From: Acanthopleura granulata
Lineage: Eukaryota; Mollusca; Polyplacophora; Chitonida; Chitonidae
DNA: 64,000 nt
Assembly (NCBI GenBank): GCA_016165875.1
Contig: JABBOT010000027.1
Span: 2,333,939 to 2,397,938, forward strand
Direction of reading: 5' to 3'
Part shown: in pieces, positions 51,601-63,600 of the stretch
Position numbering within the stretch: position 1 is the first letter of the stretch
Layout of the letters: every line of letters begins with the position of its first letter
Notes under the pieces: generated by a model
The model's input: the letters and a program-made list of their open reading frames with translations, nothing else
The model's database searches: none
What the model was told of the DNA's origin: nothing
Made by a program: the position numbers and the translations under genes

Positions 51601-54600
51601 TTTGCCTGGCCTCATTTTTTTTCGACCTTGAACAGTGACTGTCATCATGTAATTGAAATATTATTGAGCACAGTTTCAAACTACTATAAATTGGTAAAAA
51701 CCTGTTCCTGTATACGTGTTACTGTATGTCAGCAGTTGATGTTGGTAAGGCGTTTAATATTGCTGCATTTCCACAGGCTTGCTCCCAGAGTTTATCACTG
51801 TTAAAAATATCAGTCTTGCACTTTTATCACATAGGACACAGGTATATACAAATGTCTCTGGGATTTCACATATTTTTTCAACAATTTTTTCGTATCATGT
51901 TAAACGCCAATTAACTAAATAACTAATTGACACAGCAAGATGGAGACCAAGGGAGGTAATTTGAGGTTTCCATGAATGGAAAACAGATGATAGGTGATCA
52001 TCATTTGTTTGATTCTCTATGTGAACAGGAGAGGCAGCAGAGCTGTGAGAAGTTGGATCTCCCTGCTGGCATGGGCTTTGATCTCATGAGACTGTATGGA
52101 AACTTCCAGCATTTGTCTACAGACAAAGCCTTCATGAAGGGGTTGTGGCATGGCATGACAGAGCTGGATATGGAAGCCATATTGTGCTCAGTACAGCAGC
52201 TTACACTGTACATAAGAGTTACCATCACAGCCAACAACAACAAGGTAAGGCTCACCTCGGACGCTCTATTGTATTTTAAATTTTCCTTCGACATACAATG
52301 TTAAATACAGACGCAAGCTTCAGAATGTGTTGACGTCATGAGATGTGCTACAATACACAACACTGGGTGACTTCATTTCAATAACGTTCTCACAGGTGTT
52401 TATCCTACTATAATAAACAAAACACCATGACACATATAAAGAAATTTGTGTGGAAACCAATAAGACATTTTTGAAACAGTTGGACAAAAATTACTTATTC
52501 TATTAAGCCTGCGGCGCCTTGTTCTAAAATTTCAACTCTTCCACATGCACCGAGATAAAATGAACAACAATGACTAGATAAAGAATCCTTATTTCTTAAT
52601 TTTGATTTACATTACGGTGGTATATGCTTTGTTAGATTTGGACCTTGGAGATAAAACTAAGTGCGCATGTAAATTACCTCATCATACTGCTTTATAACAT
52701 TTTTTTTAATACTTTGTCTCTCTGTTAACAATTGAACTCTTGCTGGACCATCCATGGCTTAGTATGTAAATCAGTCAGTTTTGTTGCTATATGGTCACTA
52801 GGTAGTGCGGTGACTATATCTGGTTACTAGGTAGTGCTGTGGCCATATCTGGTTACTACATAGTGTTGTGGCCATATCTGGTTACTGGGTGGTGCTGTGG
52901 CTATATCTGGTTACTAGGTAGTGCTGTGGCTATATCTGGTTACTAGGTAGTGCTGTTGCCATATCTGGTTACTAGATAGTGCTGTGGCTGTATCTGGTTA
53001 CTAGGTAGTGCTGTGGCCATATCTGGTTACTAGGTAGTGCAGTGGCTATATCTGGTTACTAGGTAGTGCTGTGGCTATATCTGGTTACTAGGTAGTGGTG
53101 TGGCTATATCTGGTTTCTTCCATCAATAAATCAGATGGATGGTCATTATTATCTTCTGAAAAGAACATGTGCTTCTGATTTCATCTGATTGTTGTGTAAT
53201 GCCATACTCAAGTATTTTCAGGTGCTTTGGATTTGCCCTCAGATTGTTCTGATATAAAATGAAATTAAAAAATGTTCATCTCTAATATGTTCTTTGTCTT
53301 TTCAGAAATTAAAAAGCAAAAAGTCTGAAATAACAGTTTACTTCCACTTGCTAGAAAACCTGATCAAGAAGGCTGCGAGAAGAATGTCAGACAGTGAGTC
53401 TTCAACCAAGCAGGCTGATGGACAGAGAAAATCATCAGATTCAGAAAGTTCTGCAATTCTTGAACAAATAGTAAATGTCATATTCAATGACTCAGTGTTT
53501 CAGTCCTGTTTTCTTATTGCTGCCACCTGGTGTGAGAAGGGGAAAACTATCATCACATCCTCCTCTGTCTCTAAACTCGTAACATTACACATATCAAAGA
53601 TTGCAAAAATGCTGGATTTGAGTGCTATCCCAAGAGCAGGAAAAAACCTGAACTTTTATGTCAATAGAATATCAGATTTGCTGTCACAGTGTAAGTCTAC
53701 TGGAGATAAAGCAGGGATGTTTCAGGATAGGAGCGTAATGGCTGCCGTGGATGGGTTTTTGTCTTATTTCACTGTCCCAGCCCTGGTGAAGGTCACACAG
53801 AGTTTACTGTCAGCTGATCACAAGCCATGTTCCTCTACAGAGAGCCCAGAGTTTGATCAGTACAAGGATTTGCTGACAAACACTCTCCAGCGTCTGTCTG
53901 AGCAGGACAGCCAGGATGCTCAGTTACCTCAGTGTAGTGTGAACAAGATCTTCAGCTACCTGCCCTCCATGAATACCTATCAGTATCAACAGATTTGCCT
54001 ATGTTTTGTTAAGCAAAAGCCACACTATGCCATGGCTACAAAACCTGTCGTCTTGGAGTATTTGATCCAGAATGCAGCAGTAATCACATCAGAACTGTCT
54101 GCGAAGTTGGTAGCCCTTAATCCTGCATTGCATAGACACTTTGGTAAATGGCTTGCCAATGCTTCTCCCTTAGAATATGACAAACACCTTCAGCCATGCT
54201 TGTCTTGGGTTCTGACTTCATTAGCTACAGGTAAGTAACTGACTGATCTTCAAAATATCAAGGTGTGTACTACATTCTCTACATTCTGTGGAAGGGCCTT
54301 GGTGGGGTTAGCACGACAGCGCAGCCCAGGTGCGTCTTAGAGGTTTGGTCGCTGTGAGTTCAAATTCAGCTCATACTGGCTTCCTGTCTGGCTGTACATG
54401 GGAAGCTCTACTGACAACCTGCAGGTGGTTGTGGGTTTCACCCTGGCTCTGCCCGTTTCCTCCCACCATTATGCTGGCCCCTGTCATATGAGTGAAATAT
54501 TATTGAGTATGGCATAAAACAATAAATGAAATTAATAAATATATACCTTTTCTGTTTTCTGTAACATATCAAAATTTGTCTGTTACTTTCCAAAAGCCAT

Positions 54601-57600
54601 TGGATTTTTCTGCACACTAACATTTTTTCCACCCATAAAACTTACTTCTGTCATTTAACTGAAAATCTCTTGAATACACATGGCAATAAGCACTATTAAA
54701 ATATATAAATAAGTCAGTAAATAACTAAGCAAATACTGCTTTTGTCTCATAGGGTGTTCTCTGTAATTCACAAACTGATATATGTTGACAGGAGATAGTT
54801 CAAGTTCAGAGGAAATAAAAACACTTTGTGTTCATTTTGTTCCCTGGGTGATCTCCCTTCCGTCTTCACATGTTCCGTCGGATAACCCATATAAAGCTCT
54901 CCTATGGCTTAGTATGCTACAGACTGCAGGTAAGACATTTTGTAAATTTCCCAGAATAATCCCCTTGTATAGTATGTCAATAAGTTTACTGATGCCTCAC
55001 CACACATTGAGACAGATATTTATATATTTTCTATATTTGATGGGTATTTAATGAATGGTGTCATATAGTAGTCTGTTCACCTAAAGCTTGAATTCTTATG
55101 TCTCCCCGTTTCAGCAGTTGTGATAATAGTTGTGGGCATAATCAAACATTTACTTGAAATTAAGAGAATCTATAATTTATGCTCTTGCACTGACATCAAT
55201 AATTCCAAGAATTTCAGGGATTTCATGTCATATTTATGAAAGAACAATTCAATCCAGATCACACATGGAGATTTCAGGAGTTGAATCTGATATGTCTCTT
55301 TGATACATTGTAGATCAGAAGTTTCTGAAGAAGACATTCACTGGGTTAATCCGGAGAGTAAGAGAGATGTCACTGGCGTTGTGCCCTGTACAACTGGAGA
55401 CCTTGAGACTGACCTGTCGCTGTTTGAATGAGGGTGTGGTGCCTGACAAACACTGGCAGCTCATCCTGACGTGTCTGCACTCATTCCTGATGAAAGAGTC
55501 TCACAAGACAATGGCCAAGCAGATCATGGTTGTCCTACAGGATAATCTCAAGGTCCAGTTTTGTACATCGGCTACAATTTTGAACTCAATTATTTCTCCA
55601 TAAAGAGTGCGATAAAACAGTGGCTAATCAGATGATTTTTATCCTTCAGGATAAATTCAAGGTGTCCTTATGCCCACCAGTTTGTACATGAGTTTCAAAA
55701 CCACATCATGTTGATTTCTGTTTTAATTTATTCTGGTAACTTTGCACAGTAAGCTGGAGACACATCACACCCTTCCACGCCTTCCATAGACGGATAATTG
55801 TTTATTCATTGTAGTATGCTCTACTGAAGAATATTTCATGCATGCTTAATGATTACTCTGAGGACTATGGGTGGAGGGAACCATTATCAGCCAGAGGGGT
55901 GAGCAAACCTTTGGCCATTGTCCAGGTACCTAGCTATAACAGCTAGGGCTGGATTCAAACATGTCATTCATGAGTGAATTCCTCATGTAATGTCTTTAGC
56001 AAGTTCATCATTTAACAAAATGGGCAAATGAGGCTTTGAAGCAGATCTTGTCATCCTTAAGAATTCTTTGTTGGGTGTAACCAAGCCCTATCCGAAAAAA
56101 TAGGGCAGGCCCAAAGGGAATTTTTAACCATTCCATTGAAAAAGGTAATAATTTTAAAAAAAAATTAACATGAAGAGAAAAATTAAAAAGAAAGAGTAAA
56201 ACATTACTTTGAAGGGTCAATTAGGTTATTTTTAATGATGGCCTATACAGAAGCAAGTAATCCCCCCCTCCCCCGGGCTGGATTGTTCAGTTATGTCATG
56301 ATTTGAGTCGTGATAAAATTGATGCTCAGATTTATTAACTAACAAATTATGTTTCTAGCTTGTGAACAGTGATGACTTAAAAACAGATGAACTTGTGCAG
56401 ATATGGCCATCACTTGTGAAACTCATTCTGAAGTAAGTACTTGTACCTCTGTACCGTTCAGAAAGAAAACAGTATTTTGGCAATATTCATTATGTTTTGA
56501 TAGTATAATGGCCAGATTGTGGTATTTGAGCTGAAGAAGTGTTTTAACAGGTCCAAGGTAGGCGTTGTGTGGTTTGACTATGCAAACACATCAGAGCAAA
56601 CATGTGCAGTTACTTCATGAATGAAGCGTATAATTATGTGTAAGTGGACTATTTCATCAAGAAATACTGAATTGTTCAGTTGGGTATTGGGGTTTAAAAA
56701 TGAAATCCTTTACCATAGTCCATGTGCCCTTTGGTGTCACCAGAGAAAGTTTTCTATTCTGTAATCTGGGAAATGCAGCTAAAATATAAAGCTAAGAAGT
56801 TTAAGTATCACACTTCTGGTCTTGATAAAATCACTTCCATTAGTTTACACCTATTAAATTGCAAGGCCTTCTTAGAGGACAAACCTGTCATGGCGTATTC
56901 GCTAATCCCAACACTACAGATAAAGGGACTCTGCATTTCTGTACTGTCAGTCAATAATGAAGAAAGATTAAAAAACTGCTGGATTGTAATCCCGATGTGG
57001 AACGCTGACAATGTCCAGTGCCTGGCCAAGGGCCCAAAATTTCATCCAAATGCATGCACAAGTTTTTCTGTGAAAACAGACAGAGCAAACATTTCTTCTG
57101 TTTTGGAGGAATATGTCCACAGTGTGTGATAGGATTATGGTTAAACTTGTTGTGCATTTGTATACATTTAGTTGTGTTAACTGTGCAGTGAATAATTCAC
57201 ATCTGTGTGAAAGGAGTCATTTGATAAAATAAAGGAATACCCTAAATGACTTAAAATTTCGTCCATGACAAAGTTGCTTATTTTCCCTGAATCTTCAGTT
57301 TAGAAAGGTGTTTTGAGGTTTGTTTGGAAGGTAAGGTGATGTCCCACTGTAGGTGTAAAAAAAATGTTGGTTTCAGCTCAAAAAGTAATATTCTGTTGCA
57401 TTTATTTCCCTCTAAAAATCGACTATGCGGGGCAAAATTATAGATCATTTATAGTAGCTTAAAGTGTAGAGGCTAAGAGCCTATCTGTACAAGATATAAT
57501 ACATCTAGGTAAGCATTGTAGGTTGATATACTATATGCCCTTATGTCCAGCAGGCGGAGCAATTTTGGAACTATTTCCTTTCACTCATCAGAAGAAAATA

Positions 57601-60600
57601 GCATCTTTATATTGATGCAGCCTTTAACTAGAAAAGAAAAAATATAAAAAAAAATATCTAAAAATTTACACACAGGTATTAAGTTTCCTGTCATCCACCC
57701 TCATTCAGAATGAGTGTTGTATTGTTACCTCCCCACTCTTCTCAAAATCACAAAATCAAAATCACATGAGGAATATCTTTTTGCAGACAGCATTACACTA
57801 ACAGCATGGCGTTGTCCGTGCTGACAGAGCTTGTTAGTGTGGTGTACAATCCCAAGTCTAAGTGTCTGCTCACTCTCCTTGACCTCCATCATGTCGTCGT
57901 CAACCATTCCAAGTGTCTACCCGTACTCTTTGATGAGGAAGACAAAACAGTCAAAGGTAATTATCTTCATTTACATATCAGTTTAGTTTTTATATGGGAA
58001 TGAAAATAAATTTAGGTTCCAAGTACACAATAAAATAATTTATGTTTGGACATAAAATGGTTGTTGAACTGTTGTGTTTGAAGAAATTCATTCTTTGCTT
58101 ATATAAGTATGACTGTTGTATACTTATGCAGTCCTCTGCTTGGATTTACAAAGCACTTTATTTATTTACTTGATTAGGGTTTTACAGCATACTCAAGAAT
58201 ATTTCACTTATACGACTGTGGCCAGGATTATGGTGGGTGGAAACTGGGCAGAGCCCGGGAGAAACTCACAAACATCCGCAGGTTGCTGGTGGACCTTCCC
58301 AGGCGCGACCGGAGAGGAAGCTTGAGTGAACGAAGCACTTGAAGGGTTTCATGCACATGTACATTCACATCACTACTATGGCTACCAGCACTGTAGTCAT
58401 GGCAGAAATGGCATTGTTACATTAAGACCGCAAGGTAAATGTTCCTGAGACTGCAAAGTTGGCTCTCCAGGCATTGCTCGCACGAAGCCCCAGTAATATT
58501 ACATGAGTATACCACCATGTAAATTCTCAACTTTACTGACCTCTAAAGCACTTTTTTCAATGAAAATGTGAAAATGAAACTAAAATGCTGTATTTGTGTC
58601 ACTAAGGATATAGGCTTCATAAAACTGTCCACATTACTTCCGTGCACTCCAGAGTTCTGAAATATTGATTGCATTAGATGTTGAAATGGTTGAAGAATTA
58701 GGATATGCCTTTAATACTGGTTGCTCTCTTACTTGTTGAACAAGTGACACTATAAGAGCTTCATGCAAGGTGTCTATTTTGGGAAATCCCTGACATTCCT
58801 CCCAGCATTGCTCTCTGGACCAGGATGCCATAATAGTGGTCCACAGTTTCACCAGTATGACAGCCATCTATTCATTACACATGAGAAAGGGTGCCAGTTA
58901 ATTGCCCAAGACTGCTGGTTTATTCCAGGTACTGCTGTTTCCTCCACTAATAAAACACATTGTTTTCATATATGTTAAATATTTAAGTGCACAGTGTTAG
59001 GTCTTATCAGTGAAAGAAACATATCGTCTTACAACCTGTGTCTTTGTGTTGGTGATTTTTAGATAATCTGGTAAGCCTGCTGGAGAAGATTGTCGAGCTG
59101 TGTCCAGCATGTTGTCAGGTGTCAAACGTGGCGGTCATTCTGGGAGCCTATCAGGCTACACTCAGCCACACAGGTAACTCTACAGAATCCTGGTCACTTC
59201 TTCTACTTATCCAAATTTCCTAAATGGCTGCATGCTCTTATTTATGATGTCTAAACAAGAAAGGTCGGTAAGATGATACAGGATATAAATAAAAACACAC
59301 TGTTGACACTGTGAGGCAATGTCGCATGTTATGTATTCTTGTTTGTAACAAATTGTCATAAATACATACTTTGATATGATGCCTGCACATGTGAAGTATA
59401 TGGTCACTCAAGTCAAATGCATGTAATTTGATTGAATAAAGTGATTTATTACCAGTAATTGGAAGTTAAATGCCTGTGTTTTCAGATCAGAAGCTGTTGA
59501 AGATGTTGATGCTGCATGAGAAATCTGGTGTGGATCTGTCAACCTTTAAGTAAGACACTTTCGAGGTCTTTACTAACATATTTGTTTGAAGAGGGAATTT
59601 CCAGAAAATGAGTGCTTTTGTAGGTTGATAGGTGGACCTACATGTGGTAGTCCCTAAACTAACTTGTCGCTTGCACGATCAAGAGTAATACCAGCTTTCA
59701 GACCATCCTGTGACTCCTCTCTTAATGGAGCCGACCAGCAACCTGCAGATGGTCGTGGGTTTCCCCAGACTCTGCTCGATTTCCTCCCACCATAATGCTG
59801 GCTGCCAACATATTAGTGAAATACTGTCAAGTATGGTGTAAAGCTCCATCTGAATAAATAGATAAATGTTTCATTGGATAGGCCAGCCCTTAATACCAAT
59901 ATTGAGGAATTCCTGAACTGGTATGAAAGTGGTGCTACTCCCAACCCGTGATACACACAGCGCGCTGAATGTAATTGCCAGATTGTCGCATCATATGTCA
60001 CATGCAGGATAGTTTGCCAAGTTTGTCAGTAATTTGCCAAGTGTCAGTGGTTTACCCTTCAGTTTCATGCATACATGTGCATAAAAAGTCATGAAAATGA
60101 AAATGTAAATCAAAATTCGGATTCGAAGCAATCATTCATACACTCAAGGATATTCGTTGGATGTCATTTCTGTCAATTATGTATGGCTAGTATTGACCGT
60201 CTAGTGTGGAACACATGAAGGTGCCCTGTCCAATTTACACTTCAACAGAGAATGTTTCACATCACACCTCAAAATAAACACTTGTCTCTCGTCCCCACCC
60301 TTGTCACACATTGCCATTAGTTATGTACCATGAGATCCAGATCATGAGGTTGCTTATTTCAGGTGAATTCAGTTCTTGAGTCTCCTTGACCAAGGAGTTA
60401 GCATGCTAGCACAGGAGCCTGTCACTGGCAGCAAGCTGTTGTGTATTTCCATGGGATCTATCTGGTTTCCCCCCACCATAATGCTGACTGCTGTTGCTTA
60501 GGTGAAATATTCTTGAGTATGATGCATGATGAGTTTATGACAAGGGCACTTATGTCACTATACAGGCCATTTCTGTGGGGCAGCAAAGCTCGTCAGTACT

Positions 60601-63600
60601 ACTCCATGAAGACCAAGGGGAGGTCACTCACAAGCCACGTGAGCCCAGGTCAGATCCTGGAGATGTTGGACAGAGACAGAATGGCCAAATCCATCTATTA
60701 TTTCCCCCTCAGACGAACATTGCAGGTATGTGAGAAATTCAGTCTTTCTTAGAACTTTATTTGAGCTCTCCATCATTTTCATTCAATTCACAATTTTTAT
60801 GAAAGGAATTAACTTTACTACTCTTCGGAAATAAGTGGTATCAAGTGCTAGTCTTCTGTATCTACATGTAGTAATGGATTGGTTCCATGCATATTGTCAG
60901 ATACTTCTAACTCAACATTGTAATCTTACTAGTAAAGTTCCTGTTCCACCTTTGTACATTAAAGATAATATTACTAACAATATCTGGTGTAGTTTACTTG
61001 GATTACTTTCTTTATCCCTCACACATGTAGTCACAATAAAGTGGGAAGTGGAATGCAGTTTTAAATGACAAAATGAACTTGATATTTATTTATTGCTCAT
61101 GAATATATAAAGTAGTAATGTGGGAGATGTTGTAACTCTCGTACTTTGCATAGTTGCGATTGTGTCAGCCTACAGGATAGGCAGGAGATGTTTGTCAGAA
61201 ATCCTTGCATCGTACTTGTAGACTTTCCGTCACCTATGTCAGTCTCCCCCACTTTTAAACCGATTAAATTGTTGTACTCTGCAGATCAAGAACCAGTCAA
61301 ATAAATGCTATATTTGCCCTAAAAATTTGTTCAAAAAGTGCATTTTTAGAGACAAATAATGGTCATAAAATATTACTTTGGATACTGAGACATACATTTT
61401 TCCATTACAGCGTCATCCTACCTTCTAAACATATTTAAAAACACCCTACTCAAATGAACAGAACTCTCAGAAACAGGAAAAGTGAATGACTTAGTCAGGG
61501 ACAAAATTTTGGATTAAAGTAAGTCACTTAACTAGGGACAAAATTCTAGGTTAAAGTGAGTAACTTAGTCATGGACAAAATTCTAGGTTAAAGTGAGTAA
61601 CTTATTCAGGGACAGAATTTTAGATTAAAGTGAGTAACTTAGGGAGAGAATTTTAGGTTAAATACATATGAATTTTGCCAATCGAATTGTTCCTTTCTCC
61701 AATGTGACATGTTCCATTCATGGAAGAATTTGGCAGTAAGTCACCAAAGGTTTGTTGTTTACGCTGGGCATTTTTGTTTCTGCCAGACATAAAACCGATT
61801 GCCATTGTATAAGTGAAACATATTTGAGTACAGTGTTAAACAGTTTGAATTCTGTAAGATGTATGTTAACTGTAGTATGTCTGACTGAAGATGTGTATTA
61901 TGATGTCAGACGGAGAATGTGGAAGAGGCGAGTGACCTGAAGACGGAGGCAGACTGTTATGACCCGAGCTTCCTCCTCACTGTTCTCATTCATATTTTGG
62001 GACTAGGTAGGTCAATCATTCAGCCAACATCGTTCTCAGCATGATGAGTTTAATGGTAACGCAGCATAAAGTCTCATGACTAACGCTCTCACTGAAGTGT
62101 GTAGGAACCATGATCATCCATCCTAGTGTGGGTGGCGACAAATCAATTTTTGACTACCAGGAAGTTTAGTGATTAACTGGAAGTAAAAAGAATCCAATTG
62201 AGACAATGACAACTTAGTTATTGTCACGCTGCTTTGATGCACGACTGACATGCCTAAATGAAAGTATTTATATACTTCAATATGTGTCCAGTTCCAGCTT
62301 TAGTGTGTAAGTTTTTTTTGTAAAAAAAACAAAATTTTGCTGTGCAGTGATTATGGTGCAGTTCGTCAACCACAAAAAAGTATTCTTAAATAAACTGAAA
62401 ATGTGGACTTCTTCTCTTACTGTGTTTTGTGTCTTGCAGTGCTGTTATGCAACCATGAATGTTTTGCAAAACAATTATATCTATATATGTGTCAAATCAT
62501 TTAGGTGATCCTCAACCATTTATAGTCAGTAATCTTGACATTTCCTAAACTTGCACTCAGCAGGCATTACTGTACACTGACAGCATTGTAAACAAGACCA
62601 TCCTACCATCAGGATACCAGATCTTTATTCTGATACACTGTGTTCTGTGAAGTAAAACCTGTAGCAAGCAACACAAACAATGATTATGAATGTATTTTCA
62701 GAAAACATTGTGGACTGCCATCAGTTTGTTGAGAGCAGATGCCTGGGTTACCTGTTTGCTTCCCTGAGTTCCCACGACGAGGCAATTCGCAGCATGGGGT
62801 ATCTAGCTCTTAGTCTCTTCCATCAGCACGTGGAAGGCTCCAGGTTTGCCAGCAAAGACCAGGTCTTGTACCTGATGAAGACATTCAGGAACAGCTTGAA
62901 GGAACCCAACATGAAATTAGCCTGTGTGGTTATGCATTTTCTGGACAAGACTCTGGTCACGCTGTGTAAGCCAGGTGAGAAACTTGTCTGAGATCTGCTC
63001 TCTGCAAACACTCTTGTCAACTCTGAAAGAATTACTGAAGGGAAATTCAGTTTGTCTACATTTTTTGTCATAATTTACTTTAATTTTTGGTAATTAAGCA
63101 TATCTTCACACATGTGGACTCCTCACTGGCTCGGATCGTTAAACCACTGGCAATCCAGATCTCCCTGATTTGGCTTTCAAATTGTGGCTTTAAGTCAGGT
63201 TTTTCAGCCATCTGGCCAACGATGCTGGTTTTTAGTATCTGGGCACTCCGCTCTTGTCTCCGTAGACCTTACTGCAATCAAATTACTGAGCATAGCATTA
63301 AACACCATTCTAATAAATAAATGTATTGGAATATAGGTGAAGGCAATTCATGATCTGCCTGAAAAGGAGTTGATTACCCTAGCTACTATGGTGACATAAA
63401 AGTGCAGAATATACTTTTGAAGCAGGTCATGTCTGCATGGTTGAGTTTCAGTTCCAGGCCTCCACTAGGAATTTTCAACATACACCTGCTTCTGTTCTTC
63501 AACCATGATGTGAAAAATCTGTCATTGAACTGCCTAAAATGTTATTAAAATTACTTGTCCTCAAACAGTGGTTTGGAATGAAAAGTATAAGGATCAATTC

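Noticed and set aside
51415..51804. 129-codon plus-strand frame in a URB1 intron
   Set aside because: Composition is biased, it contains a degraded SINE tail (GTAATTGAAATATTATTGAG) and it lacks splice links.
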